From the NCBI GenBank assembly GCA_963709085.1, contig CAVPVB010000018.1:124001-188000 (forward strand): a stretch of DNA of 64,000 bases, written 5' to 3'. The notes beneath the pieces are model-generated. The model worked only from the letters and a program-made list of their open reading frames with translations, made no database searches and was not told the origin of the DNA. This document shows positions 36,633 through 45,527 of this stretch, one piece after another (position 1 is the first letter of the stretch; each line of letters opens with the position of its first letter). A program made the translations under genes and the position numbers. The stretch is from Rhodovastum sp963709085. GTDB lineage: Bacteria > Pseudomonadota > Alphaproteobacteria > Acetobacterales > Acetobacteraceae.

Positions 36633-36860
36633 GTCTGCGGCCAAGTCAATCTGGACATCATCAAATGCTCGGAGTTGCACAAATTCGTCGCCTTGTCGGA
36701 ACGCTGGATCGTCGAGCGCACCATCGCCTGGCTCAACCGCTGCCGGGGCTTCGCCAAGGATTGGGAGTGCCTCAACCGAAATGCCCTCACCTTCCTGCGG
36801 TGCGCTTCGATCCGCCTCATGATCAAAAGTCTCTGCAATCCCCGATCAACTTTCCGGATG
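36633..36860 (+). pseudogene. IS5-family transposase, C-terminal fragment
   Basis: The frame reads SERWIVERTIAWLNRCRGFA then NALTFLRCASIRLMIKSL, the end of an IS5-type transposase. The beginning is replaced by the IS6 element. Confidence 0.8.
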
Positions 36861-36940
36861 GGCTCTGAGCTCGATAAACCATTTGTATTGGATATGTTTG
36901 GTGATAACATAGAAACTCTAATAAACGGCACTCTAGTACC

Positions 36941-38233
36941 ATGAATGACGTTCGGTTTCCGTACAAGCGGCCCTTACAGCTCATAATCGCTTCCATCTTT
37001 TTGCCAGAAGGATTGTCAATATTTATTGGAGACTTTCGGATGCCGGTTGTTCGAATTCTGCTTATCGTGTTTATTTTTGTTGCCATGGGCGAGTCAAAAC
37101 GTCGCGCGGCCGCAACAGCCTCGGCTCGGGTTCCGTCCGACTTCTATGCATTGGTGGCCGCCATTTGGATGATCCTTGCCGGCGTGGTGACGGAAGGACC
37201 AGAGGTCGGACTCAAGGGCGCCGGAGCAAATGCACTTGAGTTCACGGGTGCTTACTATGTCTATCGTCATCTTCTTGGCGCGGTTAACAGTTCAGTAAAT
37301 ATTGTATGCTTTCTTTCCAATACGATGATTTTCGTCGTTTGCCTTGCGCTGATGGATCCGCTCACCGGCCACCTCTACGTCTGGGACCTCGTGGCAAAAT
37401 TCACCGGCTACTGGAGGGCCTTCGATCCCTCCTCCTCCGCATACGTCCGCGATGGCCTGGTGAGGGCCCAGGGACCGCTGGAGCATTCGATCTTGTTCGC
37501 AACAGCCTGCATGTGGACCGGCGCGCTGGCGCTGTGCACGTTCAAATTCTCCATATACAGTGTCCTTATCAGTATCATCATGGCAATCGGGATTTGGTTT
37601 TCGCAGTCGCGGGCGCCACTTGCAGCTTTCATGTTCGGAATAGGGCTGATTGTATTCTATTATAACACCATGTCATATGAAGCGCGCTGGAAGATTTTGA
37701 AAGCCCTCGTAGCCACCTATATTGTTGCTATATTTTTATTTTCGAACAGCCCCGTAACGGCCTTGATAAAATACAGCGGCGTGGACCCGGAAGCGGGATG
37801 GTACCGTCAGCTCATTTGGCAATCGGCCGGCTCGCTCGTATTGGCTTCTCCCATTTTCGGCATCGGATTGCTCGATTGGCCCTGGGAAAATTTCGACGGT
37901 CTGTATGGGCCGAGCGTCGACGCGCTCTGGCTTCGATGCGCCATGATCTCCGGCATTCCGGGATCCGCGCTGATCGCCCTCACGCTCATCAGCCCGGGGT
38001 GGCTGGGCCCGGTCGACAAGTCGGAAGATCTCACCGAAGACGAGCAACGTTTGTCGGTGGCGCTCGGCATCGTGACGGCGCTGGCGGTGTTTCAGGGGTT
38101 CACCGTACACTACTGGGGTTCCTGCTGGATCCTCATTGGGGTCTTTGCAGGAATGCGAGCCAATCTGGCCGAGGCGGCGATCGTGCGGGAACGGCTGCGA
38201 TTGTCCGAGATCGCCGAGTTCGAGCCGGCGTGA
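36941..38233 (+). CDS. O-antigen polymerase/ligase-like membrane protein
   Basis: The 430-aa protein has about 10-12 hydrophobic helices and a larger loop near residues 255-310, the layout of Wzy polymerases and WaaL ligases. IWFSQSRAPLAAFMFGIG resembles the conserved QSRG segment of this group. AT-rich codons and an AT-rich upstream region differ from the window average and suggest transfer with the flippase. Which of the two activities it has cannot be told from sequence. Confidence 0.75.
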   Translation: MNDVRFPYKRPLQLIIASIFLPEGLSIFIGDFRMPVVRILLIVFIFVAMGESKRRAAATASARVPSDFYALVAAIWMILAGVVTEGPEVGLKGAGANALEFTGAYYVYRHLLGAVNSSVNIVCFLSNTMIFVVCLALMDPLTGHLYVWDLVAKFTGYWRAFDPSSSAYVRDGLVRAQGPLEHSILFATACMWTGALALCTFKFSIYSVLISIIMAIGIWFSQSRAPLAAFMFGIGLIVFYYNTMSYEARWKILKALVATYIVAIFLFSNSPVTALIKYSGVDPEAGWYRQLIWQSAGSLVLASPIFGIGLLDWPWENFDGLYGPSVDALWLRCAMISGIPGSALIALTLISPGWLGPVDKSEDLTEDEQRLSVALGIVTALAVFQGFTVHYWGSCWILIGVFAGMRANLAEAAIVRERLRLSEIAEFEPA

Positions 38234-38242
38234 CTCAAACCC

Positions 38243-38464
38243 CTTACCTTTACCCGCATCTAGAAAGATGCAATTTTATCATTATGTTAGCCTAGCCATC
38301 TGTGCGCCGTAGCTGAGGGAAGCCCCTTGGAACGCAGGTGCAGCATACGCCCGCTTTCGCAACGGGCATTTGGAAAATCTGCCATTTTCGGCGCTCGGCT
38401 GCGGATCGACATGATGTCGTTCTATAGTAGCGCAGGGCTTTGCCACGATGCGGGTAAAGGTAAG
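38243..38464. mobile_element. 222-bp MITE, copy 1
   Basis: The non-coding element has 17-bp terminal inverted repeats starting CTTACCTTTACCCGCAT. It is flanked by an 11-bp duplication GACTCAAACCC (38232-38242 and 38465-38475) and was inserted at the stop codon of the polymerase/ligase gene. Copy 2 at 45108-45329, in the opposite orientation, differs at only one base by my reading. Confidence 0.9.
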
Positions 38465-38527
38465 GACTCAAACCCATGCTTGGCTCTTCAACCGAGTTTG
38501 CAACAGAACTTTTTTGCGGTTAGCGGC

Positions 38528-38703
38528 TCAGGATATCAGGCCGACGGCGTCGACAATCACCTTGTCCAGGAGAAGCTTTCGCTCCAGGCGACGGAAAGGA
38601 CGGTGGCCGACGAGGAAGGCCACGATGTCCGCCTGTTTCAGCGCGGCGTCCGAATCTACCAGCGAGACATTGTCCAGACGCGCCAGCGACACGGGCATTT
38701 CCC
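38528..38703 (-). pseudogene. C-terminal fragment of UDP-N-acetylmannosamine dehydrogenase (WecC-like)
   Basis: LDNVSLVDSDAALKQADIVA then FLVGHRPFRRL and VIVDAVGL are the end of a UDP-sugar dehydrogenase. The upstream part is cut by the IS5 copy at 38712. It fits the O-antigen remnants nearby. Confidence 0.65.
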
Positions 38704-39377
38704 TGATATTAGGGCCTGTTAGTCCTTGAGTGCTTCCCCATATAGGGAAGTATGACAGACACCCAATGGAAGGGACTCGCACCTCTGATTGAGCAGTGCC
38801 GTCCCCCGCACAAGACCGAGTTCCTCAATCTCCGCCGGACCATCGAGGCGATCATCTGGCGCCATGAGAACGGCGCCAAGTGGCGGCAAATACCCACCGA
38901 GTTGGGACCGTGGTGGATGGCGGCGCAGGCGTTCAACCGCTGGAGCCATCACGGTGTTTGGGAGCGCCTGCTGGAACTGGCGCAGGCACGGGGCGGCGTG
39001 CAACTGGGCATGGCCTTTCTCGACGGCAGCACCATCCGCGCCCATCACAAAGCCGCCGGCGCCGTCAAGCATGGCAGAACGTCGGCCCAGCGCGATCAAG
39101 ATGAAGGACTTGGCCGCTCGCGCGGGGGCTTTGGCACCAAGGCCTGCGTGCTCGCCGACGCTTCCGGCTGCGGATTCCAACGCAAGGCGGCCAGGTATTC
39201 CGATTTCATCGCGGCCACCATTCCGACCTGATCGCGGCCACCGTTCCGATTTGATCGCGGCCACCATTCCAATCTGATCCCGGCCACCCCTGAGGGGGCA
39301 TCCGGGGGAGGAGATCGTCTCGCAGGCCAGTGTGCACCTGGCATCCAATCCACCATCGCAACCGATGGAGGGATGGG

Positions 39378-40919
39378 ATGCCGACGGAGAGACTGACCAT
39401 GCGGCGGATACGCCAGGTTCTGCAGCTGCATTTCGGGGATCATGCGAGCGCGCGCGTGATTGCTCGGGAGGTCGGCGTCGGCCGCACCACGGTGCAGGAC
39501 TATCTGAGCCGGGCGGGTGCGGCCGGGCTTGGCTGGCCGCTGCCGGCGGATCTGACGGACGAGGCGCTGGAGCAGCTGCTGTTCCCGGCGCCAAGTTCCA
39601 AGCCGGGCGCCCGGCGCTATCCCGAACCCGACTGGGCGGCACTGGTGCGGGAGATGAAGCGCCCCGGCGTCAGCCTGTTGATTTTGTGGGAGGAATACGA
39701 CGCGGCCCATCCGCAGGGCTACGGCTACAGCCGGTTTTGCGAGCTGTACCGGGAGTTCGAACGCCGGCTGTCGCCGACCATGCGCCAGACCCACGTTGCC
39801 GGGCACAAGGCGTTCGTCGATTACTCCGGCAAGAAGGTGCCGATCACCGACCCGCTCACCGGCGAAGTGCGCATGGCGGAGATCTTCGTCGGCGTGCTGG
39901 GGGCGTCGAACCTTACGTACGCCGAGGCGACCTGGACACAGAGCCTGCCGGACTGGATCGGCGCGCACGTGCGGATGTTCCGGTTCTGGGGCGCGGCGCC
40001 GCGGCTGCTGGTCCCGGATAATCTCCGCAGCGGCGTCAACAAGGCCTCGTTCTACGATCCCGAGATAAACCGCACCTACGGCAAGCTGGCAACGCACTAC
40101 CACGTCGGCATTCTCCCAACGCGTCCGAGAAAGCCAAAAGACAAGGCTGCTGTTGAAGCGGGCGTGCGTTTCGCTCAGTACTATATTCTCGGACGTTTGC
40201 GGAACGTCACGTTTTTCTCTTTGGCCGAATGCAACGCCGCAATCGCTGCAGCCGTCGAGCGGATGAACGACCGCGAGATGCGCCGCCTGGGCGCGAGCCG
40301 CCGCCAGCTGTTCGACACGATCGAGCGGCCCTTCATGCAGCCATTGCCTGATGAAAACTACGAGTATGCCGAATGGCATCTCGCCCGCGTCGGCATCGAC
40401 TACCACGTCGAGGTGGCCGGGTTCTTCTACTCGGTGCCGCATGCGCTGATCCGCGAGCAGGTCGACACCCGCGCCACTGCCCGCACCATCGAGGTGTTCC
40501 ACCGCGGCAAGCGCGTCGCCGCCCATGCACGCCGCTACGGCGGGCCGCGGCACGGTACCCTGCCCGAGCACATGCCAAGCGCGCACCGGCGCTACGCGGA
40601 ATGGACACCGGAGCGCTTCCAGCGCCAGGCGCGCGAGATCGGCCCCAACACCGAAGCGCTGATCCTGGCCGTGCTGGCCCGCCGGCCGCATCCGGAGCAG
40701 GGGTTTCGTACCTGCCTTGGTGTGCTGCGGCTGTTCCGCGGCATCGAGGCGGCCCGCGCCGAGGCGGTCAGCCTGCGCGCCATCGAGATCGGGGTGCTGT
40801 CCTACGCCTCCGTCGCCTCGATCTTCAAACACCGGCTCGACCAGAAGGCGTCGCCGCAAACCGCGGACGGCACGCCCCTGCTGCACGCCAACATCCGCGG
40901 CTCCGGCTACTTCCATTGA
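39378..40919 (+). CDS. istA: IS21-family transposase IstA
   Basis: The 513-aa DDE transposase starts with an HTH (RIRQVLQLHFGDHASARVIA, VGRTTVQDYLSRA). The rve core has KAFVDYSGKKVPITDP (first Asp) and LVPDNLRSGVNKA (second Asp), with RPRKPKDKAAVEAGVRF following (Glu). The C-terminal Mu-like domain begins near YEYAEWHLARV. Start ATG 39378 is family-typical. Confidence 0.93.
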   Translation: MPTERLTMRRIRQVLQLHFGDHASARVIAREVGVGRTTVQDYLSRAGAAGLGWPLPADLTDEALEQLLFPAPSSKPGARRYPEPDWAALVREMKRPGVSLLILWEEYDAAHPQGYGYSRFCELYREFERRLSPTMRQTHVAGHKAFVDYSGKKVPITDPLTGEVRMAEIFVGVLGASNLTYAEATWTQSLPDWIGAHVRMFRFWGAAPRLLVPDNLRSGVNKASFYDPEINRTYGKLATHYHVGILPTRPRKPKDKAAVEAGVRFAQYYILGRLRNVTFFSLAECNAAIAAAVERMNDREMRRLGASRRQLFDTIERPFMQPLPDENYEYAEWHLARVGIDYHVEVAGFFYSVPHALIREQVDTRATARTIEVFHRGKRVAAHARRYGGPRHGTLPEHMPSAHRRYAEWTPERFQRQAREIGPNTEALILAVLARRPHPEQGFRTCLGVLRLFRGIEAARAEAVSLRAIEIGVLSYASVASIFKHRLDQKASPQTADGTPLLHANIRGSGYFH

Positions 40920-40933
40920 GGAGAATAAAGACC

Positions 40934-41665
40934 TTGCTGAAGCATCCAACACTGGATCGACTACGCGAGCTTGGGCTGGAGGGCATGGCCAAAGCTTTCG
41001 AGGAACTGGCGGCTAATCCCGAGAGCCGCGCCCTTGAACACGCCGAGTGGCTCGGCCTGCTGGTCGAGCGCGAAGCCACGCTGCGGCAACAGAAACGCTT
41101 CGAGGCGCGCGCGCGCACCGCCAAGCTGCGGCACGCCGCCACCGTCGAGGACGTCGACTTCCGCACGCCGCGGGGGCTCGACCGAACGCTGTTCCTGCGC
41201 CTGGCCAACTGCGACTGGATCCGCGAGCACCGGCACTGCCTGATCACCGGCAAATGCGGAACCGGAAAGTCGTGGCTCGCCTGCGCGCTCGGCGACAAGG
41301 CATGCCGCGATAACCTGTCGGTCCTCTACCAGCGCTGCCCGCGCCTGTTTGCAGCACTGGCCCTGGCGCGCGGTGACGGCCGCTACGCCAGGCTCATGCG
41401 GCAACTCGCCAAGGTCGATCTGCTGATCCTGGACGACTGGGGACCGGAACCGCTGACCGCCGAGCAGCGCCGTGACCTGCTGGAGATCGTCGAGGACCGC
41501 TACAACGCACGCTCGCTGATCATCACCAGCCAGGTGCCGGTCGACCACTGGTACGAGATCGTCGGCAATCCCACCCTCGCCGACGCCATCCTCGACCGTG
41601 TCGTCCACAACGCCCACCGCATCGACCTCAAAGGGGAGAGCCGGCGCAAGCCGGCGGCTGCCTGA
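40934..41665 (+). CDS. istB: IS21-family helper ATPase IstB
   Basis: The 243-aa AAA+ protein has Walker A ITGKCGTGKSW, Walker B VDLLILDDWG and sensor SLIITSQVP. It helps IstA in target choice and transposition. TTG at 40934 is the likely start (LLKHPTLDRLREL) with GAGGAG about 10 nt upstream; no ATG fits the family N-terminus. Confidence 0.9.
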   Translation: MLKHPTLDRLRELGLEGMAKAFEELAANPESRALEHAEWLGLLVEREATLRQQKRFEARARTAKLRHAATVEDVDFRTPRGLDRTLFLRLANCDWIREHRHCLITGKCGTGKSWLACALGDKACRDNLSVLYQRCPRLFAALALARGDGRYARLMRQLAKVDLLILDDWGPEPLTAEQRRDLLEIVEDRYNARSLIITSQVPVDHWYEIVGNPTLADAILDRVVHNAHRIDLKGESRRKPAAA

Positions 41666-41970
41666 TGGACGCGCCCGAAATGCCGGCCGAGATGTCCGCC
41701 GGCTGTGCCGACCCGCCGGCGCCGGAGCAGCCACCAACGCGCCGACCAACCGACCCGCGGATCAAGTCCGCCAGCCGCAGCCGTCCCCAGCGCTGGCGTA
41801 ACGCGGTCGCCGAGTTGCTCGCACTACAAACCGAGTATGCCAAGTGGCTCGCCGCGCTCCCCGACAGTCTGAGCGACAGCCCAACTGCCGAGGCGCTGGA
41901 GGCGATCGTCGATCTAGACCTCACGGAACTTGCCGACATTGAGCCACCACGTGGCTATGGACGCGACTAA
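41665..41970 (+). CDS. IS21-associated accessory protein
   Basis: The 101-aa protein overlaps the istB stop (TGATG), so translation is coupled. A Pro-rich N-terminus is followed by RPQRWRNAVAELLALQTEY, SPTAEALEAIVDLDL and a final EPPRGYGRD. The C-terminal half matches the protein at 33036-33317. It is not part of classical IS21, and I know no function. Confidence 0.75.
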   Translation: MDAPEMPAEMSAGCADPPAPEQPPTRRPTDPRIKSASRSRPQRWRNAVAELLALQTEYAKWLAALPDSLSDSPTAEALEAIVDLDLTELADIEPPRGYGRD

Positions 41971-42580
41971 ACTGCCATAGAGGGATCTCATCTGCGGAGG
42001 TCTTCAAGCAGCATTGACGCAAGCAGCGCCCTGACGCTTGACCCGGACCGCCCCCCTATGACATGACCAAAACCGACCTTCGAGACGATGCCAGCCTGGC
42101 CGCCATGAGATTGGAACGGTGGCCGCCATCAAATTGGAATGGTGGCCGCGATGCGATTGGAATAGGTGGCCGCCTTCGTCGGAATCCGCACTTCCGGCCG
42201 GGCAATCGGCTTCAAGCTCGCGCCCGGGCAGGCGCACGAACTGCCGCTGGCGCCGGCGCTACTGGCCCTGCTCGTCGCCATCCCGCGGTGGATTCTGGGT
42301 GACCGCGGCTATTCCTCGCATCTTTTCCGCACGTTGATCTGGAACCTGGGCGCCCGTCCGGCGATCCCACCCAGGCGCAACGAGGCGCCGGTCGCCTGTC
42401 CACCCTGGATCTACCACAACCGTAACCTGGTCGAACGCCTGTGGAACCGGCTGAAGGAATGGCGGGCGGTTGCGACGCGATATGAAAAGACCGCGCGCTC
42501 CTTCATGGGCGTGCTTTGCATGGCTGCAACAATGGACTGGCTAAAGGCATAGACAAGAACTCAAGGACTAACAGACCCTA

Positions 42581-43000
42581 AGGAAACCGCAAATGTCTTG
42601 GTTCGTGGCGGGTGCTGCTTTGTTCTTTACGCAGGTTCTGGATGGTTTTCGGTAGCTGCCAGCCAGGGTTGTTGATCCGCAAACCGTCATGGCATTGGAA
42701 ATAGGCTTGCGCCCGTGATCACCGATGACTGGAACGCAGCTTATCCAAAGGGGGTTGCCGTGATGAGTTGAGATTAAGTGCGCGGATGAACGGCAGCGCC
42801 GGTACGCGGTGCGGAACATGAACGATGGGAATCGTAGGGGGAAAAAAGGAACCCTTCAGGAGCTTCTCGCAGGGAGGGTGAACCTATTGGGCAAGAAATT
42901 ATCCCCAGAGTCGTCCCCCATTGCCGTCTTAGAAGTCTTTCAAGAATTTATTAGAAAGAGTCTATATTGGGTTTTCTCTGTCTTTTCAGAACCTTGCACG
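42581..43000. other. Region between IS5 copy and second origin, no gene seen
   Basis: Neither strand gives a convincing gene. A long plus-strand frame crossing this stretch encodes the iterons and is not a natural N-terminus. The stretch could hold the leftmost part of the second origin. Confidence 0.4.
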
Positions 43001-43007
43001 CGAGTTG

Positions 43008-43215
43008 TCCCCCCGCGATTCCCAAATGTACCCCCGGCCTTACGCATTTTCCCCCCGCATTTCCGGCCTTTCCCCCTGCGATTCCCGCAGCGGTGGAGTT
43101 ATCCACAGCCGCGAGGAGCGTTTGGGCGCCGAGAGGCAGATATCCCCCCGTCATTCCCGTTGCTCCCCCCGCGATTCCCGTTTACCTTGCGGCAACCCGG
43201 AATTGCGGGGGGAGA
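43008..43215. other. oriV of replicon 2: phased iterons and DnaA box
   Basis: Repeats of TCCCCCCGCGATTCCC start at 43008, 43050, 43071, 43143 and 43164, with a degenerate copy at 43029 (TACCCCCGGCC) and an inverted copy at 43199-43215. Starts 43008, 43029, 43050 and 43071 are exactly 21 bp apart, two helix turns, as are 43143 and 43164. A perfect DnaA box TTATCCACA lies at 43099-43107 between the two groups. The Rep gene follows. Confidence 0.88.
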
Positions 43216-43282
43216 TTCGCGGTTGTATGCGAAGCTCTTGATTGTTCGGGATACGTTTGGTGTGTGGGTGGACGGCAAGACA

Positions 43283-44290
43283 ATGGCGGCTGAGAGCAAG
43301 CTGAGCACTGACACGCCTTTGACGGAGGCGGAGGAAAAGCGCCTCAGGCGCTTCCGACGATCGGTGGAAAATCGGCGCGGTCGTTCTAACCCCGCGATTG
43401 TGCCCAATAAGCTCGCCAGAACCTCAGCATTCGCTCCGCGAAGGCACAACCTATCCACTGACGGTACCTTTGAGTCCGTTTACATAGTAAGGCCGCACAC
43501 CGTCGTGCACGTGTATGGTCGTGAGCTTGGCAGCCAGCATAGAGACGCAATTTATGCTATCTTTCGGTCTCGTGCCCGGAAGATTTCCGAACCGAATTTG
43601 GCTCACGTTCCGGGCAGCACAGACCCTTTGACTGCGTCTCCTCGCATTGATTATTACTACACACAGACGACGTGGCGCGATTTGCTGCTGACCACTGGTC
43701 GGACGGCCCATGTGAATAACCTTGGCAGTCTGCTCCGGTGTTTTGAAGAGATCCGATCGGTCTCTTTCCGAGTTTACCAAGGGAGGTTTGACGAATACGA
43801 ATCGCAGATACAGCATGGCCGGCTGCCTGGCGCTGGCTTCAGCGACAATCTTATCAACGAGATTCGGTGGGATGGCGTAAGCCTCGACGCCAAAGTTACT
43901 GTGAAATACGGGGCCTGGGTTCGCCGGACCTTTGAGGCCAAGAATCTGGTAAGTCTTAACGCTGACGTGTATTTTCGGCTCCGTTCTGACTATGCCAAGT
44001 CTTTCTGGCCTTTTGTTGATTCCCAGCCCACCTATACTTACGTTGACGACGTTACGCTTGCGGAGCTTGCTGGCCGTGACTACCGGTCCGAAAATTCTAA
44101 AAAGCGCGCGAAGTTCCGTGAGGATATCGTGCAGGCATTCAACGACATGGTGTCGGCAGGTGGGTTGTCGGGCTGGAACTGCGAGGTCCTCGGCGTCGGG
44201 CGGCAGAAGACCTACCGCTATCACTACGGCCACGCGCTTGAACGCCAGGGCGTGCTGTCTCTGGATGCACCCAACGAGGAACTCCCCTGA
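43283..44290 (+). CDS. Plasmid replication initiator protein (replicon 2)
   Basis: The 335-aa protein lies directly after an iteron array and before parA, so it is very likely the Rep protein. Segments such as YYYTQTTWRDLLLTTGRTA, LLRCFEEIRSVSFRVYQGRF, LNADVYFRLRSDYAKSFWPF and YVDDVTLAELAGRD have the look of winged-helix initiators. I cannot name the exact family. The start is set at ATG 43283 because the open frame upstream encodes the iterons themselves. AT content is higher than in RepA of replicon 1. Confidence 0.75.
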   Translation: MAAESKLSTDTPLTEAEEKRLRRFRRSVENRRGRSNPAIVPNKLARTSAFAPRRHNLSTDGTFESVYIVRPHTVVHVYGRELGSQHRDAIYAIFRSRARKISEPNLAHVPGSTDPLTASPRIDYYYTQTTWRDLLLTTGRTAHVNNLGSLLRCFEEIRSVSFRVYQGRFDEYESQIQHGRLPGAGFSDNLINEIRWDGVSLDAKVTVKYGAWVRRTFEAKNLVSLNADVYFRLRSDYAKSFWPFVDSQPTYTYVDDVTLAELAGRDYRSENSKKRAKFREDIVQAFNDMVSAGGLSGWNCEVLGVGRQKTYRYHYGHALERQGVLSLDAPNEELP

Positions 44291-44530
44291 AGCCGTGCCT
44301 GTCTACGATGGTTTCATACTGAGGTGCCGCTCGGGCCGCGTGTGTTGCCTTGCCCTTTGGCCAAATCACTGGCCTTCGAGGGCTGAAGGCGGCTGTTGGC
44401 TGCCTTCCGATGTTCGACATGTCTAACCTCGAAGACCACCGAACAAATCTGATTGCCTGCCCCCCAGATTTTCTGTGCGCTGATGGCGGTGATCGGGTTA
44501 CACCGGTGCCGGCGCGGAACGGAGGCGGGC

Positions 44531-45524
44531 ATGAAGGACGCTGGAGTCGTCATTACGAAGCGACATGACGTTATCGAAATGACTGAGGCGGCCTCGTCGT
44601 CTAGGGCAGCCAAGATGGCGCAGGAACCGACAGCACAGGCGGCGAAGAGGGCTAAGCTCCTGCTGCTCAGTTCGGCCAAAGGCGGGTCCACGAAGACCAC
44701 GACCGCCCGAAACCTTGCCGTCGCTGCCGCACACGCGGGGTTGCGCGTGGCCACTATCGACCTCGATCTCCAGGCCACGTTGACCAACTGGTGGCAGAAG
44801 CGGCCCGATGAGGCTCCAGCCATCTTGCATTACCAGGTCCCCATCCAAGAGAGCGAAGCCGCACTGGACGAGGCTGTAGCGGCCAACAACCTGGACATCA
44901 TCATCGTGGACACCCCGCCCGGCGTCGAAAATCACCCCGTCGCGATGCGAAGTCTTATCCGCCGAGCTGACTTTGTGCTGATGCCGACAACGCAGGGCGG
45001 TCCTGATTTGGATTCGGTAATCGAGTGGTCGAGAACCGTGAAACGCGAAGGGCGCCCATCAGCGTTCTTGCTTTCCAGGACCAAGCGGGCGGCCAAGAGC
45101 TTTAGTGCTTACCTTTACCCGCATCGTGGCAAAGCCCTGCGCTACTATAGAACGACATCATGTCGATCCGCAGCCGAGCGCCGAAAATGGCAGATTTTCC
45201 AAATGCCCGTTGCGAAAGCGGGCGTATGCTGCACCTGCGTTCCAAGGGGCTTCCCTCAGCTACGGCGTACAGATGGCTAGGCTAACATAATGATAAAATT
45301 GCATCTTTCTAGATGCGGGTAAAGGTAAGAGCTTTAGTGAGGCCAAGCAGCGCCTCATCAAGTATGGGTCTCTGTGTCCGTTTGATGTCCGCGATCTCGA
45401 AGATATCCAGCGTACTCACTATAACGGCCTGGGAATTATCGAAGTTCGTGGAGCTCCGGGACGCGACGATTTTGAAGGCGTCTGGGCCTACGTTGCGCGA
45501 GAACTCGAACTCGGGGATGGCTGA
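44531..45524 (+). pseudogene. parA: ParA partition ATPase, split by a MITE
   Basis: The deviant Walker A is SAKGGSTKTTTARNL; DLDLQATLTNWW and IIIVDTPPGVENHP follow, as in plasmid ParA proteins. The frame breaks after AAKSF at the MITE (45108-45329) and resumes with SEAKQRLIKYGSLCPFD to the TGA at 45522. Without the MITE and one 10-bp repeat the protein is 253 aa. The interrupted gene would make a product of about 250 aa with a foreign tail. Partition of this replicon is probably impaired. ATG 44531 is preceded by GGAGGCGGGC; ATG 44579 is an alternative. Confidence 0.88.
45108..45329. mobile_element. 222-bp MITE, copy 2, inside parA
   Basis: It has the same length, termini and sequence as copy 1 but opposite orientation. 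It is flanked by AGCTTTAGTG at 45098-45107 and 45330-45339. No open frame of note is inside. It shares its ends with the IS4-like element at 48638-50101. Confidence 0.92.
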
Positions 45525-45527
45525 CCG

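Larger units (their letters stand above)
39169..42190 (+). mobile_element. IS21-like element, complete
   Basis: The 3022-bp element has ends TGCGGATTCCAACGCAAGGC and a matching complement at 42190, with several subterminal repeats containing TCGCGGCCACCATTCC. It is flanked by an 8-bp duplication CTTCCGGC (39161-39168 and 42191-42198). It carries istA, istB and an accessory gene. Confidence 0.92.
38752..42552 (+). pseudogene. IS5-family transposase, split by IS21-like insertion
   Basis: The N-terminal part MTDTQWKGLAPLIEQCRPPH to VLADASG and the C-terminal part from RAIGFKLAPGQAHELPLAP to MDWLKA are together nearly identical to the intact transposase at 46346-47116. The break is inside the DDE core. 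As it stands the gene is not functional. Confidence 0.9.
38712..42578 (+). mobile_element. IS5-family element interrupted by an IS21-like element
   Basis: The termini GGGCCTGTTAGTCCTTGAGT and the near-perfect complement at the right end match the intact copy at 46306-47142. TA flanks both sides (38710-38711 and 42579-42580). The transposase gene is split between 38752-39168 and 42199-42552 by the element at 39169-42190. Confidence 0.9.

Noticed and set aside
42568..42819. Minus-strand open frame between IS5 copy and origin 2
   Set aside because: Composition is not protein-like and there is no ribosome site or known motif.
42809..43282. Long N-terminal extension of the Rep reading frame
   Set aside because: It encodes a Pro/Phe-rich repeat that is simply the translation of the iterons. 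The start was moved to 43283.
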